Counted from the stretch's first letter, positions 47,578-57,365 are shown. The stretch: DNA of 64,000 nt from Pseudomonas fluorescens (GCF_001307155.1 NZ_CP012830.1:3594501-3658500), one strand, 5' to 3'. Numbers and translations are program-made. The notes: generated from the sequence alone by a model not told the origin.

Positions 47578-48728
47578 CAGGCGAGCAACTTGATCAGGGT
47601 CTGGTAGTAGATTTCGGTCAGCAGGTCGAGGTCGCTGGCCAGCACGCGCTCGTTGACCTGGTGAATCGTCGCGTTGACCGGGCCAAGCTCGACCACTTGC
47701 GTACCCATGGTGGCGATGAAGCGCCCGTCCGACGTACCACCGCTGGTGGATGCCTTGGTTTCGCGTCCGGTGATGGTCTTGATGCTTGCCGACACCGCAT
47801 CGAGCAGGGCGCCCGGCTCGGTGAGGAACGGCAGGCCGGACAGCGCCCAGTCGACATGCCAGTCCAGGCCATGTTTGTCGAGGATGTCGGCTACCCGCTG
47901 TTGCAGGCCTTCGACGGTCGATTCGGTGGAGAAACGGAAGTTGAACACCGCCACCAGATCACCCGGGATCACGTTGGTCGCGCCGGTGCCGGAGTTGACG
48001 TTGGAAATCTGGAAACTGGTCGGCGGGAAGAAATCGTTGCCGTGGTCCCAGTGCTCGGCGGCCAGTTCGGCCAGAGCGGGGGCGGCGAGGTGGATCGGGT
48101 TCTTCGCCAGGTGCGGGTAGGCCACGTGACCTTGCACACCGCGCACGGTGAGCTTGGCGCCAAGGGAGCCGCGACGGCCGTTCTTGACCACGTCACCGAC
48201 CAGCGTGGTGCTCGACGGTTCGCCGACGATGCACCAGTCCAGACGCTCTTTGCGCGCTGCGAGGCGTTCGACCACTGCTTTAGTGCCGTGATGCGCCGGG
48301 CCTTCTTCGTCGCTGGTGATCAGGAAGGCGACCTTGCCCTTGTGGTCCGGGAAGTCGGCGACAAAACGTTCGGCTGCTACGGTCATGGAGGCCAGGCTGC
48401 CTTTCATGTCTGCCGCGCCACGGCCGCAGAGCATGCCGTGTTCGTCGATCACCGCGTCGAACGGATCGATCTGCCAGGCCTGCACCGGGCCGGTCGGCAC
48501 CACATCGGTGTGACCGGCGAAGCACAGCACCGGACCTTCGTGTTTGCCGTGGGTGGCCCAGAAGTTATCCACATCCTCGATGCGCATCGGCTCAAGCGCA
48601 AAACCGGCATCGCCCAGGCGCTGCATCATCTGCTTCTGGCAATCGGCGTCGACCGGCGTCACGGACGGACGACGGATCAGGTCGATGGCGAGTTGGAGGG
48701 TCGGCGAAAGGTCGGCGTGGGCCGTCAT
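47577..48728 (-). CDS. dapE: Succinyl-diaminopimelate desuccinylase DapE
   Basis: This zinc enzyme of lysine and cell-wall precursor synthesis cleaves N-succinyl-LL-diaminopimelate. Its 383 residues show the M20 metal ligands: [25 protein letters not shown] and [12 protein letters not shown]. The dimerisation domain and the C-terminal [12 protein letters not shown] follow. It is upstream of rlmA with one-base overlap. dapC and dapD of the same pathway are also in this window, at 56122 and 54467. Confidence 0.96.
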   Translation of the reverse strand: MTAHADLSPTLQLAIDLIRRPSVTPVDADCQKQMMQRLGDAGFALEPMRIEDVDNFWATHGKHEGPVLCFAGHTDVVPTGPVQAWQIDPFDAVIDEHGMLCGRGAADMKGSLASMTVAAERFVADFPDHKGKVAFLITSDEEGPAHHGTKAVVERLAARKERLDWCIVGEPSSTTLVGDVVKNGRRGSLGAKLTVRGVQGHVAYPHLAKNPIHLAAPALAELAAEHWDHGNDFFPPTSFQISNVNSGTGATNVIPGDLVAVFNFRFSTESTVEGLQQRVADILDKHGLDWHVDWALSGLPFLTEPGALLDAVSASIKTITGRETKASTSGGTSDGRFIATMGTQVVELGPVNATIHQVNERVLASDLDLLTEIYYQTLIKLLA

Positions 48729-48751
48729 GTAATAACTCCGGAAGCTTATTG

Positions 48752-48840
48752 TGTAGGAGCAAAGCTTGCTCGCGATGAACGATTATGAGGACTTTCTGTT
48801 ACACCGAGTCGCGTAATCGCGAGCAAGCTTTGCTCCTACA
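48752..48840. repeat. REPIN, class B
   Basis: TGTAGGAGCAAAGCTTGCTC on the left and GAGCAAGCTTTGCTCCTACA on the right. It lies in the gap between ndvB (ending at 48925) and dapE (starting at 48728), both on the minus strand. Confidence 0.9.
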
Positions 48841-48924
48841 GGAATTGGGGCTGGCCCCACAAAATGGCAGATATCTTAAAGCAAAACGGCGGCCAGAGGC
48901 CGCCGTTTAGTGGTTTGCGCAGAT

Positions 48925-51516
48925 TTAAGCGGCAGGTGCCGGCTCGGTTTCTGGCGCAGGTTTTGGCAGCGAAGACAGGAAGGCCATGATCAGCGCAGCC
49001 AGATACGGCAGCGACTGCACCAGCAACATGGTCACCCAGAAGCGCATGTCGTTGCTCGGGATGCCCTGCACCAGGTAGATCCCCAGTGCCGCGCCCCACA
49101 ACAGCAGCATGATGAACAGCTCTTCGCGCGCTTCCGAAATCGCTACCCAGAAGCCGTGGTTATCGGCATTTTTCGGGGTGCGGAAAAACGGAATGCTGCT
49201 GGTGAAGAAACCGTACAGCACCGCTTTGGCGATGGTGTGCGACAACGCCAGACCGGCCAATGCCGCGCAGAATGCATCCTTCAGGTTGACCCCGACCGCA
49301 CGGCGGTAGAGGAAAATGATCTTGCCGACCTTGAACACGAACAGCGCCAATGGCGGGATTGCGAAGATCAGCAGCGGTGGATCGACCCGTTGCGGCACGA
49401 TGATCATCGCCGCCGACCAGAGCAGGGCGCCGACGGTGAAGAAGATGTTCATGCCATCCGCGACCCACGGCAACCAGCCCGCGAGGAAGTGGTAACGCTG
49501 GCCACGGGTCAGTTCGGTGTCCTTGCCACGCAACAGGCTGGCGGTGTGCCGCTTGATGATCTGAATCGCTCCGTAGGCCCAGCGGAAACGCTGTTTCTTG
49601 AAGTCGATAAAGGTATCGGGCATCAGGCCCTTGCCGTAACTGTTGTGGTAGTACGCCGCCGACAGGCCTTTTTCGAACACCCGCAGACCCAATTCGGCGT
49701 CTTCGCAGATGCACCAGTCAGCCCAGCCGAGCTCTTCGAGCACCGAGCGACGGGTCATGGTCATGGTGCCGTGCTGGATGATCGCGTCGCGGTCGTTACG
49801 GGTGACCATGCCGATGTGGAAGAAGCCTTTGTATTCCGCGTAGCAGAGCTTCTTGAAGGTGCTTTCGTTCTGGTCGCGATAATCCTGTGGCGACTGCACC
49901 ACGGCGATTTTCGGATCGGCGAAGTGCGGCACCATGTGCTTGAGCCAGTTCGGGTCGACGCAGTAGTCCGAGTCGATCACCGCGATGACTTCGGCATCCT
50001 TGGCGGTGTGCGGGATCAGGTAGTTCAGCGCACCGCCCTTGAAGCCGGCCAATGGCGATACGTGGAAAAACTTGAAGCGCGGGCCGAGGGTTTCGCAATA
50101 GGCCTGCACCGGTTCCCAGACGGCCGGGTCCTTGGTGTTGTTGTCGATGATCAGGACTTCGAAGTCCGGATAGTCGAGGTTGGCCAGGGCGTTGAGGGTC
50201 TGTTTGACCATCTCCGGCGGCTCGTTGTAGCACGGCACATGGATCGAGACTTTCGGACGGTAGTCCGAGTCGCCCACCACCGGCAGGAATTCACGCCGAC
50301 GTTTGTGGGTCCAGACGGTCTCGGCCAGTTCGTGGGCTTCGGTCAGCAGTACGATAAATACCCCGAGCGCACCGAGGGCGAGCAGGAAGCCCACCGTCAG
50401 GCTGAACCAGGTGCTGTATTGCTGGCTGTAGTCGTAACCGATCCACACCAGTGCCGAACCGCCGAGGAACGCGGTGAAGGTCAGGAAGGTCCGACCGCGC
50501 TGGCGCAGTGCCGAGCCGTCGATCATCAGCAGGGTCAGGGACAACAACGCCAGGACCACGGAGCCGACCGCCAGTACTCGCCATTGCGGAATCGCTACGA
50601 CCGGGCCTTCGAAGTTGAATTTCTGCTGACGCGCAGCGTTGAACACGCCCCAATAGGCGCCTACCGAACCTTCGTCGCTGGCTTTCCATGGCTGGTCAAA
50701 CGCTTCGATCACGAAGTAGTTGAAGCCCTGGCGGTTGAGCTTGTTCACCAGCGTACGCAGGTAAATCGCCTGGTCCGCCGGGGTCGCATCAGCACCACCG
50801 CGCATGCGGCCATTGCTCGGCCAGCCCACTTCGGACAGCAGCAGCGGCTTTTTCGGGAAGAGTTTTTTCAGGTCGCGGGCACGGTCCAGAACAAACTGGC
50901 CGGCCTGGTCCACCGGAATGAATTCCCAATACGGCAGGATGTGAGCCGCGATCAGGTCGACGTGCTTGGCCAGCATCGGGTTTTCTTCCCAGACGTGCCA
51001 CTGCTCGGACGTGGTCACCGGGACCTTTACCGCTGCGCGCACGCGATCGAGGATCACGCTCAATTGCTCGGCGGTGATTTCCTTACGGAAGATCGCTTCG
51101 TTACCGACCACCACGCGCACGACGCTGCGCGAACTGTTGGCCAGTTCGATGGCGCGCTGGATCTCGCGCTCGTTACGCTCAAGATCGGGGCTGATCCAGA
51201 TCCCGAGCGTTACGCGCAGGCCGAATTCTTCCGCCAGTTTCGGGATGTCCTCCAGCGTACCGTCGACGGAGTAGGTCCGAATGTTGTCGGTCAGCTTGCT
51301 CATGATCTCCAGGTCGCGACGCATTTCATCGTCGGACGGGAACTGGTTTTTCTGTGGGAACTGGCCTTGCTGGAACGGCGAGTAAGAAAAACCGGAGATC
51401 TGCTCAGGCCAGTTGGGGGTCGTGACGGGGCGGTTGATCAGCGCCCAGAAACCGGTGAACAGCGCGGCAATCGCCAGCACTACCACCAGATTGAGTCCAA
51501 ATTTACGCGATGACAT
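48925..51516 (-). CDS. ndvB: NdvB-like cyclic glucan synthase (GH17-GT2 fusion)
   Basis: This 863-residue inner-membrane protein starts at ATG 51516 (SSRKFGLNLVVVLAIAALF). An N-terminal membrane helix leads to a periplasmic GH17-like domain (about residues 40-300) with VVGNEAIFR and LLLSEVGWPSNGRM. After further helices comes a cytosolic GT2 domain with IHVPCYNEPPEMV, VIDSDYCVDPNW, ICEDAELGLR and KKQRFRWAYGAI. A final block of membrane helices ends the protein. In P. aeruginosa the homologue next to dapE makes periplasmic glucans linked to biofilm antibiotic tolerance. GH17 may act as a transferase closing or branching the chain. Confidence 0.9.
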   Translation of the reverse strand: MSSRKFGLNLVVVLAIAALFTGFWALINRPVTTPNWPEQISGFSYSPFQQGQFPQKNQFPSDDEMRRDLEIMSKLTDNIRTYSVDGTLEDIPKLAEEFGLRVTLGIWISPDLERNEREIQRAIELANSSRSVVRVVVGNEAIFRKEITAEQLSVILDRVRAAVKVPVTTSEQWHVWEENPMLAKHVDLIAAHILPYWEFIPVDQAGQFVLDRARDLKKLFPKKPLLLSEVGWPSNGRMRGGADATPADQAIYLRTLVNKLNRQGFNYFVIEAFDQPWKASDEGSVGAYWGVFNAARQQKFNFEGPVVAIPQWRVLAVGSVVLALLSLTLLMIDGSALRQRGRTFLTFTAFLGGSALVWIGYDYSQQYSTWFSLTVGFLLALGALGVFIVLLTEAHELAETVWTHKRRREFLPVVGDSDYRPKVSIHVPCYNEPPEMVKQTLNALANLDYPDFEVLIIDNNTKDPAVWEPVQAYCETLGPRFKFFHVSPLAGFKGGALNYLIPHTAKDAEVIAVIDSDYCVDPNWLKHMVPHFADPKIAVVQSPQDYRDQNESTFKKLCYAEYKGFFHIGMVTRNDRDAIIQHGTMTMTRRSVLEELGWADWCICEDAELGLRVFEKGLSAAYYHNSYGKGLMPDTFIDFKKQRFRWAYGAIQIIKRHTASLLRGKDTELTRGQRYHFLAGWLPWVADGMNIFFTVGALLWSAAMIIVPQRVDPPLLIFAIPPLALFVFKVGKIIFLYRRAVGVNLKDAFCAALAGLALSHTIAKAVLYGFFTSSIPFFRTPKNADNHGFWVAISEAREELFIMLLLWGAALGIYLVQGIPSNDMRFWVTMLLVQSLPYLAALIMAFLSSLPKPAPETEPAPAA

Positions 51517-51562
51517 AGCTATATCGGGTTCCAAAAGGTGTGGAACGAGGGGACGGTTGGCA

Positions 51563-51578
51563 CGCGCCAATCGGCGCG
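51563..51578. promoter_or_regulatory. Palindrome upstream of ndvB
   Basis: CGCGCC-AATC-GGCGCG, 6-bp arms, lies 47 bases before the ndvB start in its leader region. It could be an operator or a small RNA hairpin. Nothing ties it to a specific protein. Confidence 0.3.
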
Positions 51579-51784
51579 CATCCTACACTGGCGTTCAACT
51601 GAGCGTACAGCAGACAGAAAAAAGCCGGACATTGGGCAAGCCATCTTCGCTTAAGTTCTTTTGTGTGACAAAAAATGTACATATGCCGACACAAATAAAG
51701 CACGACCTGCTGCCGTTTATAGCGCAAAGATGTTCTTGGCACGTATCGGCCCTATAATGCGCGCCGGTTTTTAGGGTAGTGGTC

Positions 51785-52597
51785 ATGAGTACAGAAGATC
51801 CGCGGTTTGCTGGCATTGCCCGGTTGTATGGCATTGAAGGCCTGGCGCGTTTGCGCGCGGCCCATGTGGCGATTGTTGGCGTCGGTGGCGTCGGTTCCTG
51901 GGCGGCGGAAGCCATGGCCCGTTGCGGTGTCGGCGAAATCTCGCTGTTCGACCTCGATGACGTGTGCGTCAGCAACGCCAATCGCCAGTTGCATGCACTG
52001 GACAGTACTGTCGGCAAACCCAAGGTCGAGGTCATGGCCGAGCGCCTGCGCGGGATCAACCCGGAGTGCACCGTGCACGCGGTGGCGGATTTCGTCACCC
52101 GCGAAACCATGGCCGAGTACATCACGCCAAATATCGACTGCGTGATCGACTGCATCGACAGCGTCAACGCCAAGGCTGCGCTGATCGCCTGGTGCAAACG
52201 TCGCAAGATCCAGATCATTACCACGGGCGGTGCAGGCGGGCAGATCGATCCGACGCTGATCCAGGTGTGTGACCTGAACCGTACCTTCAATGACCCGCTG
52301 GCCTCGAAAGTGCGCTCCACGTTGCGTCGCGATTATGGTTTCTCGCGCACTGTGACCCGTCACTACAGCGTGCCGTGCGTGTTCTCCACCGAGCAACTGC
52401 GCTATCCGAAACCCGATGGCAGCATTTGCTTGCAGAAGAGCTTTGTCGGTGATGGGGTGAAACTCGACTGCGCCGGCGGTTTTGGCGCGGTGATGATGGT
52501 GACCGCGACTTTTGGCATGGTCGCCGCGACCAAGGCTGTGGATAAGATCGTAGCGGGTGTGCGGCGCCCGGCAGACAAGATCAAACCAGCGGTCTGA
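51785..52597 (+). CDS. tcdA: tRNA threonylcarbamoyladenosine dehydratase TcdA (CsdL)
   Basis: This 270-residue E1-like enzyme converts t6A of tRNA into its cyclic form ct6A using ATP. It has the nucleotide loop VGVGGVGSWAAEAMARCG, the SNANRQLHALDSTVG helix, CIDSVNAKAALI, and TTGGAGGQIDPTLI. The start is ATG 51785; a GTG at 51779 is possible. A TATAAT at 51753-51758 supports a promoter just upstream. csdA and csdE, its partners in E. coli, are convergent and 125 bases away. Confidence 0.92.
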   Translation: MSTEDPRFAGIARLYGIEGLARLRAAHVAIVGVGGVGSWAAEAMARCGVGEISLFDLDDVCVSNANRQLHALDSTVGKPKVEVMAERLRGINPECTVHAVADFVTRETMAEYITPNIDCVIDCIDSVNAKAALIAWCKRRKIQIITTGGAGGQIDPTLIQVCDLNRTFNDPLASKVRSTLRRDYGFSRTVTRHYSVPCVFSTEQLRYPKPDGSICLQKSFVGDGVKLDCAGGFGAVMMVTATFGMVAATKAVDKIVAGVRRPADKIKPAV

Positions 52598-52617
52598 CAC
52601 GACGCTGCCTCCGCCCC

Positions 52618-52703
52618 GTAGGAGCAAAGCTTGCTCGCGATGCAGGCGACTCGGTCCATCCAATGACCGCGTTGATGCCATCGCGAGCAAGCTTTGCTCC
52701 TAC
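52618..52703. repeat. REPIN, class B
   Basis: GTAGGAGCAAAGCTTGCTCG on the left and CGAGCAAGCTTTGCTCCTAC on the right, perfect arms. It lies between convergent tcdA and csdE and probably ends both transcripts. Confidence 0.9.
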
Positions 52704-52722
52704 AGAAAAAGGCGAGAGTGCG

Positions 52723-53127
52723 TCAGGTGGACAGTTCGCGCATCCGCTGCAACACCGCATTGAGGCCATTGCTGCGCGACGACGACAGTTGTCGCGATAA
52801 CCCCAGTTGATTGAACCAATCGGGCAAATCCACCTGTTGCAACTCGGCGGCGGTCAAGCCGTTGACCCGCGCCAGCAGCAACGCCACCAACCCGCGAATC
52901 AATCGTGCATCGCTGCTGGCAGCAAACTGCCAATGACCATCGTGCAGCGCGCCCACCAGCCACACCTGACTTTCGCAGCCGTGTACGCGATTGGCCTCGG
53001 TCTTGTCTGCATCGCTCAACGCCGGAAGCCGTTCGCCCCATTGCATCAGCAAGCGAGCGCGTTGTTCCCAGCCGGCAGCGGCCTGAAAGGTTTCCAGTGC
53101 CGTAATGGCATCCGTCGGCAGGCTCAT
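52723..53127 (-). CDS. csdE: SufE-family sulfur acceptor CsdE
   Basis: This 134-residue SufE-type protein has the acceptor cysteine in RVHGCESQVWLVG (about Cys50). It takes a persulfide from CsdA and passes it on. The C-terminal part (GLVALLLARVNGLTAAELQ) is standard. Its ATG overlaps the csdA stop by four bases, so the two are coupled. Confidence 0.92.
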   Translation of the reverse strand: MSLPTDAITALETFQAAAGWEQRARLLMQWGERLPALSDADKTEANRVHGCESQVWLVGALHDGHWQFAASSDARLIRGLVALLLARVNGLTAAELQQVDLPDWFNQLGLSRQLSSSRSNGLNAVLQRMRELST

Positions 53128-54329
53128 CGCAACAACTCCAGTGCTTGATCAAGGGCTTCGAAAAAGCGCTCGAGGTCTTCCGAGTCGTTGTACAGCGCCA
53201 ACGAAACCCGGATCGCTCCCGCCAGTTCGAAGCTTTTCAGCAACGGCATTGCGCAGTGGTGTCCGGCGCGTACGGCGATGCCCTGTTCGGTGAGCAGATG
53301 CGCCAGGTCGGCGTTGTGCACGCCTTCGACGACAAAACTGGCCAGTGCCAGTTGCGGCTTGCCCAGCAGGCGAATGCCATTGCGCGCCTGCAAGCCCTTC
53401 AACAGGTAATCATGTAGCGCGGCTTCGTGGGCGCACACGGCGTCCTGGTCGAGACCGGCCAGATAGTCGAGGGTCGCACCCAGGCCAATCACGCTGGCAA
53501 TCGGTGGCGTGCCGGCTTCAAAGCCCAGCGGGGCCGGGCGGAAACGTGCGTCGTGGTAGTTGGCGTCCAGTACCATCTCGCCGCCGAACTGCCATGGGCG
53601 CAGCTGTTGCAAGGCTTCGTTGCGGCCATACAGCACGCCGAGACCGTCCGGGCCATAGAGTTTGTGGCTGGAAAAAACGTAAAAGTCGCAGCCCAGTGCC
53701 TGCACGTCATGGCGGCCATGGACCACGCCTTGGGCGCCGTCGACCACGGTCAAGGCGTTCTGCGCCTTGGCCAGCGCCAGCAACGGCGCTAACGGTTGCC
53801 ATGCGCCGAGCACATTGGACAACTGACTGACCGCCAGCAATCGCGTGCGCGGGCCGACCAACCGGGCGGCGGCGTCGAGATCGATCAGGCCGTCCGCGTC
53901 CAGCGGCAACACCACCAGTTTCAGCTCGCGACGGTGCGCCAATTGCTGCCACGGCAACAGGTTGGCGTGGTGTTCCAGGGCGCTGATGACAACCTCATCG
54001 CCCGGATTGAAAAGGTGTTCCAGGCCGTAGGCCAGGAGGTTCAGCGCAGAGGTTGCGCCGTGGGTAAAGATGATTTGCCCGCTGTTGCCGGCATTGAGCC
54101 AATGCGCGACTTTGCTGCGGCTGCCTTCGAACGCCTGCGTGGCATGGGCGCCGGGCAGGTGTTGCGCACGATGAACGTTGGCTGCGCCGTTGGCGTAGTA
54201 GTGCGCCAGCGCATCGAGCAGGGCTTGGGGTTTCTGGGTGGTGGCGGCGTTGTCCAGATAGGTCTGGTCTTGCCGTTGCAGAGCGGCGATGGCCGGAAAA
54301 TCGGCGCGCCAGGGAGAAGGAATCATCAT
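53124..54329 (-). CDS. csdA: Cysteine desulfurase CsdA
   Basis: This 401-residue PLP enzyme removes sulfur from cysteine. It shows TYLDNAATTQKP, the PLP lysine in FSSHKLYGPDGLGVLYG, and the catalytic cysteine in RAGHHCAMPLL, the pattern of SufS/CsdA (class II). The start is ATG 54329; a second ATG directly follows. The ribosome site is weak. The frame extends further upstream through a REPIN, which is not coding. Confidence 0.92.
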   Translation of the reverse strand: MMIPSPWRADFPAIAALQRQDQTYLDNAATTQKPQALLDALAHYYANGAANVHRAQHLPGAHATQAFEGSRSKVAHWLNAGNSGQIIFTHGATSALNLLAYGLEHLFNPGDEVVISALEHHANLLPWQQLAHRRELKLVVLPLDADGLIDLDAAARLVGPRTRLLAVSQLSNVLGAWQPLAPLLALAKAQNALTVVDGAQGVVHGRHDVQALGCDFYVFSSHKLYGPDGLGVLYGRNEALQQLRPWQFGGEMVLDANYHDARFRPAPLGFEAGTPPIASVIGLGATLDYLAGLDQDAVCAHEAALHDYLLKGLQARNGIRLLGKPQLALASFVVEGVHNADLAHLLTEQGIAVRAGHHCAMPLLKSFELAGAIRVSLALYNDSEDLERFFEALDQALELLR

Positions 54330-54372
54330 GCCATCGGGCCCTGATAAACATGGGCGGGTGTACGCCTGGCCC

Positions 54373-54445
54373 TGTAGGAGCAGAGCTTGCTCGCGATGGG
54401 GCCCTTGAGGCCGCCAAAAGCATCGCGAGCAAGCTTTGCTCCTAC
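54373..54445. repeat. REPIN, class B
   Basis: TGTAGGAGCAGAGCTTGCTC on the left and GAGCAAGCTTTGCTCCTAC on the right, with one mismatch and a short loop of about 35 bases. It lies between dapD and csdA, which are both on the minus strand. Confidence 0.86.
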
Positions 54446-54466
54446 GGGGGGTGTTTGACGCTCTGC

Positions 54467-55501
54467 TTAGTTGTGAGCGTGCAGCGCTTCGTTCAGTTCG
54501 ATGGCCGATTTGTGGGTTTTGCATTCCACGGCACCGGTCTCCGAATTGCGGCGGAACAACAGGTCAGGCTGGCCGGCCAGTTCGCGGGCCTTGAGCACTT
54601 TGACCAGTTTGTTGTTCTCGTCCAGCAGTGCCACTTTGGTGCCAGCGGTTACGTACAGGCCCGACTCAACAGTGTTGCGGTCGCCCAATGGAATGCCGAT
54701 ACCGGCGTTGGCGCCGATCAGGCAGCCTTCGCCGACCTTGATCACGATGTTACCGCCGCCCGACAGGGTGCCCATGGTCGAGCAACCGCCGCCCAGGTCC
54801 GAACCCTTGCCGACGAACACGCCCGCAGAGACGCGGCCTTCGATCATGCCAGGGCCTTCGGTGCCGGCGTTGAAGTTGACGAAACCTTCGTGCATCACGG
54901 TGGTGCCTTCGCCCACGTAGGCACCCAGACGAATACGTGCCGCGTCAGCGATACGCACGCCAGCCGGTACGACGTAATCGGTCATTTTCGGGAACTTGTC
55001 GACCGAGAACACTTCCAGCAGCTCGCCACGCAGACGGGCTTCCAGTTGATGCTCGGCCAGTTCGTTCAGGTCGATTGCGCCCTGGCTGGTCCAGGCCACG
55101 TTCGGCAGCAACGGGAAGATCCCGGCCAGGTTCAGGCCGTGTGGCTTGACCAGGCGATGGGACAGCAGGTGCAGCTTGAGGTAGGCCTCAGGGGTGGAGC
55201 TCAGTTGTGCGTCTTCGGCCAGCAGGGTGGCGACCAGCGGCTTGTGGCTTTCGGCCAGGCGGGTCAGCAGCGCCGCTTGAGCAGCGTCGGCACCTTTCAG
55301 GGCTTCAGCCAGTTGCGCGGCCTGGGCGGTAGTGAAGGCGATAGCCTGATTGCCTTCGGTGTAGCCCAGAATCGGCGCGATAGCGGCGACCAGCTCAGCC
55401 GATGGCTTGAGTACCGGAGCTGCGTAAAACACTTCCAGCCATGCACCTTGACGGTTTTGAGTGCCGACACCAAAGGCCAGGCTGAACAGGGTAGTGGACA
55501 T
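54467..55501 (-). CDS. dapD: Tetrahydrodipicolinate N-succinyltransferase DapD
   Basis: DapD adds a succinyl group from succinyl-CoA to tetrahydrodipicolinate. At 344 residues it is the longer Pseudomonas/actinobacterial type. The left-handed beta-helix is visible as hexapeptide-like repeats: IRLGAYVGEGTTVMHEG, GRVSAGVFVGKGSDLGGG and GEGCLIGANAGIGIPLGD. Its start lies 33 bases after the stop of the ArsC-like gene on the same strand. Confidence 0.94.
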   Translation of the reverse strand: MSTTLFSLAFGVGTQNRQGAWLEVFYAAPVLKPSAELVAAIAPILGYTEGNQAIAFTTAQAAQLAEALKGADAAQAALLTRLAESHKPLVATLLAEDAQLSSTPEAYLKLHLLSHRLVKPHGLNLAGIFPLLPNVAWTSQGAIDLNELAEHQLEARLRGELLEVFSVDKFPKMTDYVVPAGVRIADAARIRLGAYVGEGTTVMHEGFVNFNAGTEGPGMIEGRVSAGVFVGKGSDLGGGCSTMGTLSGGGNIVIKVGEGCLIGANAGIGIPLGDRNTVESGLYVTAGTKVALLDENNKLVKVLKARELAGQPDLLFRRNSETGAVECKTHKSAIELNEALHAHN

Positions 55502-55534
55502 GTTTATACCTCTAACAAAATTGAACGGGCTGGC

Positions 55535-55897
55535 TTACTTGAGCGCTGCCGCGTAAATGTCTGGCTTGAAGCCAATCAGGGTTCGGTCACCGAGATCGAG
55601 CACCGGGCGCTTGATCATCGAAGGTTGTGCGAGCATCAATTCGATAGCTTTCGCCTGGTCGAGATCGGCTTTACGTTCGTCGTCGAGTTTGCGAAAGGTC
55701 GTGCCTGCACGGTTGAGCACCACTTGCCAGCCGTGCTCGTTGCACCACTGGGTCAGGTGTTCACGGTCGATTCCGGCCGTTTTGTAATCATGAAAGTCAA
55801 AATGCACAGCGTTTTCATCGAGCCAGGTGCGCGCCTTTTTCATGGTGTCGCAGGCTTTGATGCCGAAAAGGTGCAACGTTTTGCTTGAAGCGGTCAA
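55535..55897 (-). CDS. ArsC/Spx-family YffB-like protein
   Basis: This 120-residue thioredoxin-fold protein begins with a TTG at 55897 that has GGGGGG at a good distance, giving TASSKTLHLFGIKACDTMKK. The only active-site-type cysteine is in ACDTMKKA, without the CXXC second Cys. ArsC-like residues QPSMIKRPVLD follow. YffB proteins resemble arsenate reductase but are not shown to reduce arsenate. It sits in the dapC-dapD neighbourhood. Confidence 0.85.
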   Translation of the reverse strand: MTASSKTLHLFGIKACDTMKKARTWLDENAVHFDFHDYKTAGIDREHLTQWCNEHGWQVVLNRAGTTFRKLDDERKADLDQAKAIELMLAQPSMIKRPVLDLGDRTLIGFKPDIYAAALK

Positions 55898-56121
55898 GGA
55901 ATTGCCCCCCTTTGGAGGTGCTGGAAATAAAAGATCAAGGATTATGCCATGAGCGAGCGGGTTCGGCGTCGGCCATGACCGGGCTTTGTCGCATTGCCGA
56001 TGGCAGCTGTCAGCGGGCAGCTTAAGCGACCAATATGGCACTTCAACGGCGATTGATCGGGAACCCTGGTCGGATTTCATGCAGGAGCTGCCTGCGGCAA
56101 CTCCTGCGGGCGATGTAACAG

Positions 56122-57321
56122 TTATTGACGGCGCAGAATGAAGTCGCGAATCCGTTCTGCCGCTTCAACGCATTCCGCCAAAGGCGCGACCAATGCCAGG
56201 CGCACTCGGCCAGCACCCGGATTGAAACCGTCAACCTCGCGGGACAGGTACGAGCCTGGCACCACCGTCACGTGTTCTTCGACAAACAGATCACGGCAGA
56301 AGGCGGCATCATCGCCTTCGACGTTCGGCCACAGGTAGAAACCGCCGTCCGGGCGCTGTACGTCCATCACCGGGCTGAGGATTTCCAGTACCGCATCGTA
56401 CTTCTCGCGGTACAGCGCACGGTTGGCCCGCACATGCACTTCGTCATTCCACGCGGCAACGCTGGCGAGTTGGGTCTGAACCGGCATGGCGCAGCCATGG
56501 TAGGTGCGATACAGCAGGAAGCCCTTGAGAATCTCGGCATCGCCGGCGACGAAACCCGAGCGCAGGCCCGGCAGGTTGGAACGCTTGGACAGGCTGTGGA
56601 ACACCACGCAGCGTTTGAAATCCTTGCGACCCAGTTCCACGCAGGCGCTGAGCAGGCCTGGCGGTGGGGTCTGTTCGTTGAAGTAGAGCTCGCTGTAGCA
56701 CTCGTCGGCAGCGATCACGAAGTCGTGTTCATCGGCCAGGGCGATCAGTTTCTTCAGGGTTTCGACCGGGATCAGCGCCCCCGTAGGGTTGCCCGGCGAG
56801 CACAGGAAGAGGATCTGGCAGCGCTTCCAGATATCGTCCGATACGGCGTCGAAGTCCGGGTTGAAGCCGTTTTCATCCAGGCACGGCAAGTAATGCGGCT
56901 TGGCGCCTGCGAGGAACGCTGCGCCTTCATAGATCTGGTAGAACGGGTTCGGACTGACGATCAGTGCGTCGTCGCCGCGATTGACCACGGTCTGGGTGAA
57001 GGCGAACAGCGCTTCGCGAGTGCCGTTGACCGGCAGCACGTTGCGCGCCGGATCGATCCAGCCACTCGGTACGCCAAAGCGCCGCTCGCACCAGCCGGCA
57101 ATGGCTTCCCGCAGGGCCGGGATGCCAAGCGTGGTCGGGTACACCGCCATCTGATCCAGATTGCTCGCCAGCGCTTCAGCGACAAAGCTTGGCGAACGGT
57201 GCTTCGGTTCGCCGATGGACAGCGCAATCGGGCGCTTGTCCGGGTTTGGCGTCACCGCACCGAGCAGGGCGCGCAGTTTCTCGAACGGGTAAGGCTGGAG
57301 CTGGTTCAGAGCGTTGTTCAT
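56122..57321 (-). CDS. dapC: N-succinyldiaminopimelate aminotransferase DapC
   Basis: This 399-residue class I aminotransferase produces N-succinyl-LL-diaminopimelate from the keto form. Motifs: KRPIALSIGEPKHRSP, NPFYQIYEGAAFLAGA, CSPGNPTGALIP, ADECYSELYF and PLP lysine in HSLSKRSNLPGLRSGF. Its position between dapD and glnD is the usual Pseudomonas order. The gap of 224 bases to the ArsC-like gene holds nothing that I could identify. Confidence 0.94.
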   Translation of the reverse strand: MNNALNQLQPYPFEKLRALLGAVTPNPDKRPIALSIGEPKHRSPSFVAEALASNLDQMAVYPTTLGIPALREAIAGWCERRFGVPSGWIDPARNVLPVNGTREALFAFTQTVVNRGDDALIVSPNPFYQIYEGAAFLAGAKPHYLPCLDENGFNPDFDAVSDDIWKRCQILFLCSPGNPTGALIPVETLKKLIALADEHDFVIAADECYSELYFNEQTPPPGLLSACVELGRKDFKRCVVFHSLSKRSNLPGLRSGFVAGDAEILKGFLLYRTYHGCAMPVQTQLASVAAWNDEVHVRANRALYREKYDAVLEILSPVMDVQRPDGGFYLWPNVEGDDAAFCRDLFVEEHVTVVPGSYLSREVDGFNPGAGRVRLALVAPLAECVEAAERIRDFILRRQ

Positions 57322-57365
57322 CGGTGCGGGGTCTCACTCAAAAGCAGTTAAATCATGGCGCGCAT

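Noticed and set aside
48910..51513. 867-codon open frame antisense to ndvB
   Set aside because: It is fully opposite a well-supported gene; the composition is that of a shadow frame.
51556..51575. TTGGCACGCG as a sigma-54 promoter near ndvB/tcdA
   Set aside because: The -24 half matches, but no GC is found at the required 12-base spacing, and it lies over 200 bases from tcdA.
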